A stretch of 29,877 nucleotides of DNA, taken from the NCBI GenBank assembly GCA_028703175.1, contig JAQVNJ010000073.1, positions 1 through 29,877 on the forward strand, read 5' to 3'. Origin of the DNA: JAAYCB01 sp012744395 (GTDB lineage Bacteria > Planctomycetota > Planctomycetia > Pirellulales > Thermoguttaceae). The translations under genes were made by a program, and so were the position numbers. The notes under the pieces were generated by a model, which was not told the origin of the DNA, searched no databases, and saw nothing but the letters and a program-made list of their open reading frames with translations. Shown piece after piece: positions 16,761 to 25,155 of the stretch. Within the stretch, counting starts at the first letter, position 1, and each line of letters starts with the position of its first letter.

Positions 16761-18365
16761 CTACCTGCCTTCTGCCGCTTTCTCCGCGTGCCGCAGGGCG
16801 CGGCCGAAAAGCTGTTCGCTCGGTTGCCCGTCCTCAATCGCCGCATTGCCCCCGACGAACACCCAATGGACGCCCGTGGCGTACTGCTGGGGGCTCTCGA
16901 ACGTGGCCGTGTCGCGGAACGTGGCGGGGTCGAAGACGACGATGTCGGCAGCGCAGCCGGGCCGCAGGTAGCCGCGATCGGCAAGCCCGAGGATGTCGGC
17001 CGGCAGCCCGCTGGCACTGCGAATCGCCAAGGCGAGCGGCACGACCTTGTCTTCGATTGCATAGCGGCCGATCTTGCGGGCGAAGGTGCCGAAGTTTCGC
17101 GGATGAGGCGCTTCGCGGGGCTTGACCGACCGGGCGCTGCCGTCGGACCCCGTCGCGACCCAGGGAAGCTGCATCACCCAGCGGACATCGTCCTCCGACA
17201 TCGCATGATTGACGACACTCGCCCCGCCGGCGGCCACCAGCTTGAGGACGGTGTCGACCGGGTCGCAGTGTGCTTCCTCGGCAATCTGGCGGATGCTCTT
17301 ACCGATGTACTCGGGGTGGGCTTTGGATTGGGCAATCACGATTCGCTCCGATTGCCGGAGCCGGGCGCCGACGAGTTCGCGGACCTTGGCGGCCAGTTCC
17401 GGGTCCGCCGCCATCCGGCTAGCCAGCTTCGCCGTTCCGCCGGGAATCTTGCCGTCGGGCAGCGTGGTGGCCGTCAGCGAGGTTGAGCTGGCCGTGTACG
17501 GATACTGGTCGGCCGTGATCTTGAGGCCTTGGCTTCGAGCGGCCTCGATCAGCTGCGCAGCCTGGCGGACGAGCCCCCAATTGGAGACCCCCATGACCTT
17601 GAAATGCGACACCTGGACCGGGGCCCCCGAGTGGCGGCCGATCTGAATGGCTTCGCGGATCGAGTCGAGCAGGACTTCGTTCTCGCCGCGAACGTGGGTC
17701 GCGTAGATTCCGCCGCGGGCGGCCACCACCTTGGCCAGGGCCGTGATCTCGTCGGCCTCGGCATGGCAGCTCGGCGGATAGATCAGGCCGGTCGACATGC
17801 CCCAGGCCCCGTCGCGCATCGCCTGGTCGACGAGGGCCTCCATTTTGGCCAGTTCCGCACGCGTCGGCTTCCGCCGCGCTGTGCCCATCGCGGCACGGCG
17901 AACGGCGCCGTGCGGCGCGAGGTGGATGATGTTGCAGCCGGCGCCCTTGCGGTCGATGCCCTCCAAGTACGCGCCCGTGTTGGCGGCCCCGCCGCCGCAG
18001 TTGCCGGTGACCATCGTCGTGCAGCCTTGGAGGAGATAGTTCAGGCAGCGCCGCGCCTGCGGATCACCGAGAGCCGAGTCGCTGTGGGTGTGCAAATCGA
18101 TGAAGCCCGGCGCGACGATCCGTCCCGAGCAGTCGATGACCGTGTCGCCGGGCTGTGGTTCGTGGCGGCCGACCGTCAAGATTCGCTCGCCGCGGACGAC
18201 CACGTCGCCCACCAATGGCTCGCCGCCCGAACCATCGTGGACGGTGCCCCCCCGGAGCACCAGGTCGCCACCCGCAGTCGCCGCGGGCAGAGCCTGCCAG
18301 AGGGCGGCAGCCGAGAACAGGGCAGAGAGCGTTAAGAACGAGCGGAACCGGGGGAAGCGTCTCAT
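16761..18365 (-). CDS. Secreted N-acyl-D-amino-acid deacylase (amidohydrolase superfamily)
   Basis: This 534-residue amidohydrolase removes acyl groups from N-acyl-D-amino acids, or acts on a related substrate. The ATG at 18365 has GAGGTG six bases upstream. Residues 8-30 form a Sec signal peptide. Metal-site residues match the D-aminoacylase group: H92 and H94 in LHTHSD, C123 in GNCG, H224 in YATHVRGE, H254 in VSHFK, and D408 in ATGSDG. The ends (LVLRGGTVHDG, GCAADIVVFDP) form the small beta-sandwich. A cytoplasmic homologue would lack the signal peptide; export points to substrates such as peptidoglycan-derived or environmental N-acyl-D-residues. The alpha/beta hydrolase gene follows after 67 bases. 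No strong promoter was found in the 308-base region upstream. Confidence 0.9.
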   Translation of the reverse strand: MRRFPRFRSFLTLSALFSAAALWQALPAATAGGDLVLRGGTVHDGSGGEPLVGDVVVRGERILTVGRHEPQPGDTVIDCSGRIVAPGFIDLHTHSDSALGDPQARRCLNYLLQGCTTMVTGNCGGGAANTGAYLEGIDRKGAGCNIIHLAPHGAVRRAAMGTARRKPTRAELAKMEALVDQAMRDGAWGMSTGLIYPPSCHAEADEITALAKVVAARGGIYATHVRGENEVLLDSIREAIQIGRHSGAPVQVSHFKVMGVSNWGLVRQAAQLIEAARSQGLKITADQYPYTASSTSLTATTLPDGKIPGGTAKLASRMAADPELAAKVRELVGARLRQSERIVIAQSKAHPEYIGKSIRQIAEEAHCDPVDTVLKLVAAGGASVVNHAMSEDDVRWVMQLPWVATGSDGSARSVKPREAPHPRNFGTFARKIGRYAIEDKVVPLALAIRSASGLPADILGLADRGYLRPGCAADIVVFDPATFRDTATFESPQQYATGVHWVFVGGNAAIEDGQPSEQLFGRALRHAEKAAEGR

Positions 18366-18673
18366 CTTAGGCACCTCATGGGATCGGGAACGAGCCGGCG
18401 GCCAGGGAGTGCACCAGCCGGTTGGCGGCCACGCGCATGGCAAGCGGGGCCGGGGCGGTCCTGTTGTCGCGGCAGGGAAAGCTCTTGCACGATCGCACCG
18501 CGAAGGTTGCCGCAGAGACCGGCGCAGCACCCGCCAGCCGCGACGGCGGTTGCACCCGGCGGCGCGGACCCTATCATGATAGCTGACCGCAACGCTCGGT
18601 GGTAACCACCCCGCAAAGCCGCCACCGGCCGGCACGATTGCCCAATCGGACGCTCGCAGAAAGGGAGAGGACC
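18366..18673. other. Divergent intergenic region of 308 bases
   Basis: This region separates the deacylase gene (minus) from the GH20-like gene (plus). It contains a plus-strand promoter candidate at 18550-18577, the palindrome CTATCATGATAG at 18571-18582 and the palindrome GGTGGTAACCACC at 18598-18610. The part nearest the deacylase gene shows no recognisable signal apart from its ribosome binding site. Confidence 0.6.
18550..18577 (+). promoter_or_regulatory. Possible promoter of the GH20-like gene
   Basis: TTGCAC (18550-18555) is followed after 16 bases by TATCAT (18572-18577), close to the -10 consensus. The -10 lies inside the perfect palindrome CTATCATGATAG, so a dimeric regulator bound there would block it. 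The gene starts about 95 bases downstream. Confidence 0.35.
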
Positions 18674-19819
18674 ATGCACAAGACGCTGTTCGCCGCCGCC
18701 TGTCTGCTGGCCGCGGCCGCCCCGGGCCTTGCCGCCCAACCGGCCGGCAAGGCCTGGTCGGAGACATGGAAGGCGGAGAATCGGCAGTGGAAAGCCTACC
18801 ACTTGATGAGTCCCGTGGGGGAGAAGCTGCCGGTCACCAAGACACTGATTGCCGACGTGCTCGCCCCGATGGGAATCAACGTACTGATTGTCGAAGTCGG
18901 CTACGGCTTTGAGTTCACCTCGCATCCGGAGTTGCAGGGCCGCGGGCTGAACAAGGACCAAGCCCGGGAGCTGACCCGCGTCTGCCGCGAACACGGCATC
19001 CGCCTGATCCCGTTGATGAACTGCCTGGGGCATCAGTCCTGGGGCCCGAGGCCGGGGCCGCTGCTCAGGGCGTATCCGCAGTTCGACGAGACGCCCTCGA
19101 TTCCGCTCGACGACAAGGACATCTATTGCCGTGAATGGTGCCCTTCGCACCCGGACGTGAACAAGGTCGTCTTCGACCTGCTCGACGAGTTGATCGAGGC
19201 CTTCGACGCCGACGCAATGCACGTCGGCATGGATGAAGTGTTCTTAATCGGCGACAAGGACTGCCCGCGGTGCAAGGGCAAGGACGTGGGGGAGCTGTTT
19301 GCCAAGGTCGTCAACGAACTGCACGGCCATCTGGTTGGCAAGCGGGGCGTGGAGATGCTGATCTGGAGCGATCGCCTGCTGGATTCCAGCGCGACCGGCT
19401 ACGGAAAATGGGAAGCCAGCGCGACCGGTTCGCACCGCGCGATCGACCGCGTGCCGAAAGACATCATCCTGTGCGACTGGCACTACGAACCGCCCGAGAC
19501 TTACCGCAGGATGGGCCAGCAAGAGCCCTTCCCCTCGATCCGGTTCTTCCAGGAAAAAGGCTTCCGCGTTCTCCCGGCGACCTGGCGGACGCCGGAGGCG
19601 TGCGTGGCGATGATCCGCGCCTCGCGCCAAGGGGCGACCGACAAGATGCTCGGAATCCTCTTCACCGGCTGGTCCAACGGCCCGGGAGGCGCCAGTCTCC
19701 TGGCCGCCTTGCGGGGAGAAGAAGACACCGGCAAGTCGGCCGAGACGGCAAAGAGAATCGCCGCAACGATGCGGGCGGGCTTGGAAGAGATCAGCCGCCA
19801 GCCGTCAGCCGCCAGGTAG
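18674..19819 (+). CDS. Secreted GH20-like (beta-hexosaminidase-type) protein
   Basis: The 381-residue protein has a clear signal peptide (residues 4-21, ending LAAQ). AAGGGAGAGG directly before the ATG fixes the start. The core is a TIM barrel like GH20 catalytic domains. It has LTRVCREHGIRLIPLMNCLG with H120 in the position of the GH20 GH motif, and the catalytic Asp-Glu pair D187-E188 in HVGMDEV. The usual N-terminal GH20b domain is absent, so the protein is shorter than typical hexosaminidases. CPRCKGK at 197-203 may bind metal. It probably removes N-acetylhexosamine from glycans outside the cytoplasm. The substrate is inferred from the motif alone. It is followed by the ABC operon on the same strand after 72 bases. 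Confidence 0.8.
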   Translation: MHKTLFAAACLLAAAAPGLAAQPAGKAWSETWKAENRQWKAYHLMSPVGEKLPVTKTLIADVLAPMGINVLIVEVGYGFEFTSHPELQGRGLNKDQARELTRVCREHGIRLIPLMNCLGHQSWGPRPGPLLRAYPQFDETPSIPLDDKDIYCREWCPSHPDVNKVVFDLLDELIEAFDADAMHVGMDEVFLIGDKDCPRCKGKDVGELFAKVVNELHGHLVGKRGVEMLIWSDRLLDSSATGYGKWEASATGSHRAIDRVPKDIILCDWHYEPPETYRRMGQQEPFPSIRFFQEKGFRVLPATWRTPEACVAMIRASRQGATDKMLGILFTGWSNGPGGASLLAALRGEEDTGKSAETAKRIAATMRAGLEEISRQPSAAR

Positions 19820-19891
19820 CACGACCGGAGCCCGCCATCGACTGGCGAGCCCATTCTTGCATTCACGGGTCCTTCTGGGAGAATTGGGGGC

Positions 19892-20284
19892 ATGAAGCTC
19901 CTCCCGCAATTCTCGATCCGGCTGATGCTTGGCGTCACCGCGCTGGCCGCGGGCTTGTTCTCGATCGTCGGCCTGGCCGCGCGGGGGCATGGCTGGGCGA
20001 TCGGTGTCTCGATGGGGCTGGCGTCGCTCGTGATCATGCTGGGCACCGGGGCCGGCCTGTTCGGTGTTTTGTGGGTGTTTTCGCTGGTATTTCCCCGCCG
20101 GGGGGGGCAGCGGATCGCTGCGACTGTCGGCGGGCCGCCGGCGGCCTGCCCCGTTGCGCCGTTCGCGCCCCGAAGTCCCTTTGCCGACCGCCCGATCGAT
20201 GCCATCGTGATCGAAGCCGACGCGGCCGCCGCGCCGCCGGGCGCGACCGCCGAAGTTGACCCGACGACGGGAGACTCGCCATGA
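19892..20284 (+). CDS. Small two-TM membrane protein, first gene of ABC operon
   Basis: The 130-residue protein has two hydrophobic helices (about residues 9-31 and 35-65, including IGVSMGLASLVIMLGTGAG), then a Pro/Ala-rich cytoplasmic or periplasmic tail. I do not recognise a family beyond the many small planctomycete proteins beginning with a basic-amphipathic then hydrophobic segment. Its TGA overlaps the ATG of the next gene as ATGA, so translation of the two is probably coupled. A weak TTGCAT-N16-GAGAAT lies immediately before the ATG. The context suggests it is an accessory subunit of the ABC system encoded downstream. Confidence 0.7.
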   Translation: MKLLPQFSIRLMLGVTALAAGLFSIVGLAARGHGWAIGVSMGLASLVIMLGTGAGLFGVLWVFSLVFPRRGGQRIAATVGGPPAACPVAPFAPRSPFADRPIDAIVIEADAAAAPPGATAEVDPTTGDSP

Positions 20285-22545
20285 CCGCCCATCGGCGGAT
20301 CGACCGTACCGCTGAGTGCTCTGTCGGGGCAGTCGTCATTCAGCGACCGGGTCGCTCCTTGCTTCTGGCAGTCTGCCTGCTGTTCTCCCTTTTGATCGGC
20401 TCTGGCTCGCGGAGTCTTGCCCAGAGCGGCACCATTCATCAGCTGCCCGGGCCGGGCCTGAGCCTCCGCGTCGAGACCAGCTGGCCCGACGGCGCCGGCT
20501 ATCGGCCGATCCGCGTCACCGTCACGCCCGCAACGCCGGTGGCGGCCGACCGGACGCTCGCCTTCGCGTTCACAACGTTCGAATACTACGGAGGCAGCCC
20601 GTCCCGGATTCGCCTGGCCCAAGACATCGAGATTCCGGCTGGTTCCGGGCCGCTGACCGCGACGATCCTCGTACCCTACTTGAGCGGCCACAACAATTAC
20701 GAGTTCGAGGTGGGTGAGAACGGGCGGGCCCTTCCGGGCATGAAAGGCTCCGGATCGTTCCAGACCCTTGCGCCCGAAGAGCGATTTCCGCGGATTCTCG
20801 CCGTCAGCCCTCAGACGCCCAACGCGGCGAACGTCGGCCGCGTCTTTGTCAGCGCCAGCCAATATGGCTCTGCCGGAATGGTCTATGAATACCAGTCGTC
20901 GAACAACCCAACACCGAATGTCTACTCCCTGCCGACGCTGCAAAGCCGCGCGCTCGGCGACCTGGGCGACCGCTGGCTCGACTACTCGGCGCTGGACCTG
21001 GTCGCCATCTCGCTGGCAGACCTCCAGCGCTTGCAGCGCGGAAGGCCGGCGGTGCTCGACGCGATCGTCGCCTGGACGACCGCCGGAGGCAATCTGCTCG
21101 TCTTCGGCGTCGGCCCCTGGCAGCGCATGAAAGACCTGGAGTCGGCCGTCGGCCTTCCTCCCGGACAGCAACCGCGGGAAGATGGACCGCCGGCGGGCTG
21201 GACCCCTCCGAGCAGAGGCAATTGGGGACAGCCGATGCGCGGCATCGGCGACGACGTGCTGGGGCCTTTCGACCCGATTGGGGACAACCGGCAACCGCGG
21301 CCGTATGAGACGATCGGTCCGGACGGGCGGTTGATCCAGGCCCAATCGGGCCTTCCCCAGTCCAAGCCACAGCCGAAAAGCGATTCTATCGCTCGCACCC
21401 CGCCCAAGGCCGATCCGTTTGCCACTCGGCCCCTGGAGATGGGAACACTGATCGCCGTCGTTTCCGATAAGCCCTTCGACGAAGGTCCGGCGTTCTGGGC
21501 CTGGTTGTTCAACGACCTCTCCAGCGCCAAGGCACTCTGGTATCAGCGCCACGGGCTTTCGCAGCATTACGACAATCCCGAGTTTTACCGATTCTTGATC
21601 CCGGGCGTCGGGCGGCCGCCTCTGAATGCCTTCCGCGTGCTGATCACGCTGTTCGTCGTCGGCATCGGTCCGGTCAACTATTTCGTGCTGCGGCGCTGGC
21701 GGCGGTTGCACCTGCTGATCGTCACCGTCCCGGCAAGCGCCGCCGTGGTCACCGGCGCGCTGTTCGCCTACGCCTTCTATACCGATGGCTTGCGGACCCG
21801 GGTCCGCGCCCGCAGTGTCACGCGGATCAACCAATCGACGGGCCGAACGGAGTGCTGGTGCCGCCTGTCGTACTACTGCGGCATGGCGCCGGGCCGGGGA
21901 TTGCGGTTTTCCAGCGACACGGCCGTCTATCCGCTGCTGGCAGTGCCGAGTGAGCGGACGACCACGCAGCGGGAACTGATCTGGCACGGCGATCAGCGGA
22001 TGACCAGCGGCTGGTTGCGGTCACGCACCCCGGCACAGTTTCTCACCGTTCGCTCGCGAGGAACCAACTTGAAGCTCGGTGTTGGAACGCCGGCCAAGGG
22101 CCGCCTGCCGATCGAGAACGGCCTGGCGGTGGAGATCCACAACATCCTGATTCGCGATGCGGACGGCAGCTTCTATTCGGCCGAGCGTCTCCGCCCCGAT
22201 CAGAAGACGGAGGCCAGGGCCGCCGGTTCGGAAACGGCCTTGGCGCAGATTCAGGCCGCAATCCGTGCCTGCGAGATGGCCTATCCGCCCGGCATGACCA
22301 ACCGGTCGACGGCCTACCGCGCCCGCCGCAGATGGTATTCCAGCAACTCGCCCGTCCCGGGGCCGGATCAGAAGACAAGCGTTCTGGAGGAGACCATCGG
22401 CGAGGTCTTGCGGTCGAATTCGCCGACGAGCTTGCTGCCTCGCCGCAGCTACCTGGCGGTCGCCGCCGCCGGCCCCGAAGTCGAGTTGGGCACTCCGCTG
22501 GCCGAGTCGGAGGCCTCCGTGCACCTGATCTGGGGGACCTGGTGA
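20281..22545 (+). CDS. Membrane-anchored protein with GATase1-like segment, ABC operon
   Basis: This 754-residue protein has an N-terminal signal or anchor (about 24-48) followed by a beta-sandwich of about 150 residues. Residues about 225-290 (LDYSALDLVAISLADL, then LLVFGVG) resemble the Rossmann-like class I glutamine-amidotransferase fold without its catalytic Cys. About 300-380 is Pro/Gly-rich and disordered. About 453-500 holds two transmembrane helices joined by RRWRRLH, with the conserved GPVNYFVLRR motif of ABC-2-associated proteins. A C-terminal beta-rich domain completes it. It is translationally coupled to the gene before it and lies ten bases before the ATPase gene. Comparable proteins accompany ABC-2 exporters, as in the gliding GldG group. 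It is therefore likely a periplasm-facing partner of this transporter. The exact role is unknown. Confidence 0.75.
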   Translation: MTAHRRIDRTAECSVGAVVIQRPGRSLLLAVCLLFSLLIGSGSRSLAQSGTIHQLPGPGLSLRVETSWPDGAGYRPIRVTVTPATPVAADRTLAFAFTTFEYYGGSPSRIRLAQDIEIPAGSGPLTATILVPYLSGHNNYEFEVGENGRALPGMKGSGSFQTLAPEERFPRILAVSPQTPNAANVGRVFVSASQYGSAGMVYEYQSSNNPTPNVYSLPTLQSRALGDLGDRWLDYSALDLVAISLADLQRLQRGRPAVLDAIVAWTTAGGNLLVFGVGPWQRMKDLESAVGLPPGQQPREDGPPAGWTPPSRGNWGQPMRGIGDDVLGPFDPIGDNRQPRPYETIGPDGRLIQAQSGLPQSKPQPKSDSIARTPPKADPFATRPLEMGTLIAVVSDKPFDEGPAFWAWLFNDLSSAKALWYQRHGLSQHYDNPEFYRFLIPGVGRPPLNAFRVLITLFVVGIGPVNYFVLRRWRRLHLLIVTVPASAAVVTGALFAYAFYTDGLRTRVRARSVTRINQSTGRTECWCRLSYYCGMAPGRGLRFSSDTAVYPLLAVPSERTTTQRELIWHGDQRMTSGWLRSRTPAQFLTVRSRGTNLKLGVGTPAKGRLPIENGLAVEIHNILIRDADGSFYSAERLRPDQKTEARAAGSETALAQIQAAIRACEMAYPPGMTNRSTAYRARRRWYSSNSPVPGPDQKTSVLEETIGEVLRSNSPTSLLPRRSYLAVAAAGPEVELGTPLAESEASVHLIWGTW

Positions 22546-22555
22546 GGGGACACGC

Positions 22556-23503
22556 ATGGCCAACTCGCAGCCGATGATCGAATTGAGGCAGTTGCACCGG
22601 TTTTTCGGGACGACGCGGGCGGTTGACAATGTTTCGTTTCAGGTCCAGCGCGGGCAGGTCTTCGGCTACATCGGCCCGAACGGCGCCGGCAAGACGACGA
22701 GCATGAGGATTCTCGCCACGCTCGATCTGCCCAACGCCGGCGACGCCTTCGTCGATGGATTCTCCGTCGTTGAAGACCCCGACCGGGTGCGCAAGCGCCT
22801 GGGCTTCATGCCCGACTATTTCACCACGTATCCGAACATCGATGTCCGCGAGTATCTCGATTTCTTCGCCCGGGCGTACCACCTCTACGGCAAGGATCGG
22901 AGTCGCGCGATCGGCCGCGTGATGAGCTTTACCGGGCTGGCCGCGCTGGCCGATAAGCCGATCCAGGGCCTTTCCAAGGGCATGAAGCAGCGTCTCTGCC
23001 TCGGCCGCGCCCTGATCCACGATCCGCCGGTGATGATTCTGGACGAGCCGGCCGCCGGACTCGACCCCCGGGCGCGGATCGAGCTGAGGGAGATGATCCG
23101 CGCCCTGGCCAACGAGGGCAAGGCGATTCTGATCAGTTCCCACATCCTCACCGAGCTGGCCGAAATCTGCGACATCGTCGGCATCATCGAGCGCGGCCGG
23201 CTGATCGCCGTCGGCAAGGTCGACGACATCCAGCAGCAGGACCGCAGTCCCCAGAACCTCGTCGAGGTCCGACTGGTCGGCGGGGTCGACGGGCTGGCCG
23301 GATGGCTGACCGAGCGGGATGGCGTCTCCGGGATTCACGCCGACGGCAACACGGTCCGGTTCCTTCTCCGTGGCGACGAGGCGGCCGAGGCGGACGTCCT
23401 CAGAGAGATGATTGAACACGGCTTCCGCGTGATCGCCTTCGGCGCGCGCCGCCGCACCCTGGAAGATGTCTTCATGCAGGTCACCAAGGGGCTTGTCCAA
23501 TGA
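22556..23503 (+). CDS. ABC-2 type transporter ATP-binding protein
   Basis: This 315-residue nucleotide-binding subunit has Walker A GPNGAGKT at 40-47, the signature LSKGMKQ at 139-145, Walker B VMILDE at 159-164 and the switch His196 in SSHIL. The Q-loop position is Asp in FMPDYFTTYP rather than Gln; this is also seen in a group of ABC-2 ATPases related to this one. The C-terminal 80 residues form the extra domain typical of drug- and polymer-export ATPases. GAGGGGA lies six bases before the ATG. The stop codon overlaps the permease start as ATGA. It powers export through the permease encoded next, acting at the inner face of the cytoplasmic membrane. Confidence 0.95.
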   Translation: MANSQPMIELRQLHRFFGTTRAVDNVSFQVQRGQVFGYIGPNGAGKTTSMRILATLDLPNAGDAFVDGFSVVEDPDRVRKRLGFMPDYFTTYPNIDVREYLDFFARAYHLYGKDRSRAIGRVMSFTGLAALADKPIQGLSKGMKQRLCLGRALIHDPPVMILDEPAAGLDPRARIELREMIRALANEGKAILISSHILTELAEICDIVGIIERGRLIAVGKVDDIQQQDRSPQNLVEVRLVGGVDGLAGWLTERDGVSGIHADGNTVRFLLRGDEAAEADVLREMIEHGFRVIAFGARRRTLEDVFMQVTKGLVQ

Positions 23504-25155
23504 CGCCAGAGGGGTTCATCCAAGCCGCCGCGCCGCCGCAAGCGGCGTCCGAGGCGTCCCGCGGCGGGCGGATCGACGCGGCCCTGGAATGGCTCGGCGA
23601 GCGGTGCAATCCGATCCTCGTCAAAGAGGCCCGCCAGGCGCTGAAGAGCCGCCAGTTCGTGCTCACGTTCGGGCTGCTCCTGATCGCCGCCTGGGCCTGG
23701 TCGCTGATCGGGCTGGTGATGATGGGCAGCGACGCGGCCTTCGGCCAGACCGGGCCGAGCATGTTCATGGGCTACTACGTGATTCTTGCCGCCTCGCTCG
23801 GCCTGTTCGTCCCCTTCGGCGCGTTCCGGTCGCTCGCCGGCGAGCAGGAAGACCGCACCTACGAGCTGCTCTCGATCACCGATCTGAGCCCGGCGCAGAT
23901 CGTCAGCGGAAAGCTCGGCAGCGCCGTCGTGCAGATGCTGATCTACCTCTCGGCCGTGGCGCCCTGCCTGGCCTTCACCTACATGCTCCGCGGGCTGTCG
24001 CTGCCGACGATCCTCCTGGTCGTCGGCTACACGACAGCGCTGAGCCTCGGGCTGTCGGTCGTTGGCCTGTTGGCGGGCACGCTCACAAGCGAGAAGCACT
24101 GGCAGGTGCTGCTCTCAGTGGCGCTGATCGTGGGGCTGCTGTTTGTCTTCGGCTGGACCGTGGGGGGGACCGGCGAACTGGTCTTCTCCTCCAATTTCGA
24201 CTTCCGCGACGCCGAGTTCTGGCAGGTGGTGGGGGCGATCGCGACAGCCTATGTCACCTACTTTGCCCTGGCATTCTTCGCCGCCGTCGCCCGGATCACC
24301 TTCGCCAGCGACAACCGCTCGACTCGGCTGCGGATGGTGATGCTCGTGCAGCACGTCTGCTGCACCGCCTGGTTCGGCTGGCTGGCGCTCACGCATGGAA
24401 CCCTCGAAGAGGGGACACTGTATGTCTTCCTCTCGCTGATCGGCTTCCACTGGTACATCATGGGCGCCTTGATGACCGGCGAGTGGCCGGAGCTCTCGAT
24501 GCGGGTCAAACGCCGTTTGCCGCAGAGCTTTCTCGGCCGTGTGCTCTTTACTTGGTTCAATCCGGGTCCAGGCACCGGCTACATGTTCGCCTGCTGCGGG
24601 ATGATCGCCGGGGGGCTGACGGCGGTGGCGATCCTCACGGCCGGCGGACTGCTTGGCCTCGGCGTGAGGCGCGCCTACGGCCCCGAGCAGGTGATTGCCT
24701 TTGCCGTGTTGGCCCCCGCCTATGTGATCGCCTACCTCGGCGCCGGCCTGCTGATCGTGCGGCTCGCGCGGCGGCTGTTCCCGACCGCGCTGCCGGTGGC
24801 GGCACTGATTCAGGTGATTCTCGTGCTCGTCGGCGTGGCGGGCCCGTTGGTCCTCGAATCGATCGCCGGCCGCGACGCCTTCCGCTCCTACTCGCTGATC
24901 CAGATCAGCAATCCGTTCTGGTCGATCATTCACCTGGCGGACAGGTCGGCGATGCCGCCCGAGGCCCCCATACTGCTCGCGGCGGTGCCGTTTGCCGCCC
25001 TCGTGCTGTTTCTTCTGAATCTGCCGGGCATTCTCCACGAGGTCCGCCAGGTGCGCGTTGCCAAGCCGCGGCGCGTGACCGAGGAAGACGACCAGATCGC
25101 CGCGGAAAAATCGCCCCACCAGCCGGTGCAGATCAGTCCTTGGGACACGCTGTGA
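23500..25155 (+). CDS. ABC-2 type transporter permease
   Basis: This 551-residue polytopic membrane protein has about ten to twelve hydrophobic segments. The first long helix (FVLTFGLLLIAAWAWSLIGL) follows a cytoplasmic stretch that contains the coupling helix RCNPILVKEARQALKSRQF, typical of ABC-2 permeases. It starts by ATGA overlap with the ATPase gene, so the two subunits are made together. The last 23 bases overlap the convergent threonine aldolase gene. The substrate is unknown; the nearby GATase1-like membrane protein suggests an envelope-related or gliding-type function, but this is inference from position. Confidence 0.9.
   Translation: MTPEGFIQAAAPPQAASEASRGGRIDAALEWLGERCNPILVKEARQALKSRQFVLTFGLLLIAAWAWSLIGLVMMGSDAAFGQTGPSMFMGYYVILAASLGLFVPFGAFRSLAGEQEDRTYELLSITDLSPAQIVSGKLGSAVVQMLIYLSAVAPCLAFTYMLRGLSLPTILLVVGYTTALSLGLSVVGLLAGTLTSEKHWQVLLSVALIVGLLFVFGWTVGGTGELVFSSNFDFRDAEFWQVVGAIATAYVTYFALAFFAAVARITFASDNRSTRLRMVMLVQHVCCTAWFGWLALTHGTLEEGTLYVFLSLIGFHWYIMGALMTGEWPELSMRVKRRLPQSFLGRVLFTWFNPGPGTGYMFACCGMIAGGLTAVAILTAGGLLGLGVRRAYGPEQVIAFAVLAPAYVIAYLGAGLLIVRLARRLFPTALPVAALIQVILVLVGVAGPLVLESIAGRDAFRSYSLIQISNPFWSIIHLADRSAMPPEAPILLAAVPFAALVLFLLNLPGILHEVRQVRVAKPRRVTEEDDQIAAEKSPHQPVQISPWDTL

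Noticed and set aside
14156..17125. A 989-codon open frame on the plus strand
   Set aside because: It overlaps the sialidase-like gene in another frame and is antisense to the hydrolase gene. Its product is low-complexity, rich in Arg, Gly and Val, without motifs.
19501..21987. An 828-codon open frame on the minus strand
   Set aside because: It is antisense to the GH20-like and ABC-operon genes, which have good starts and domains.
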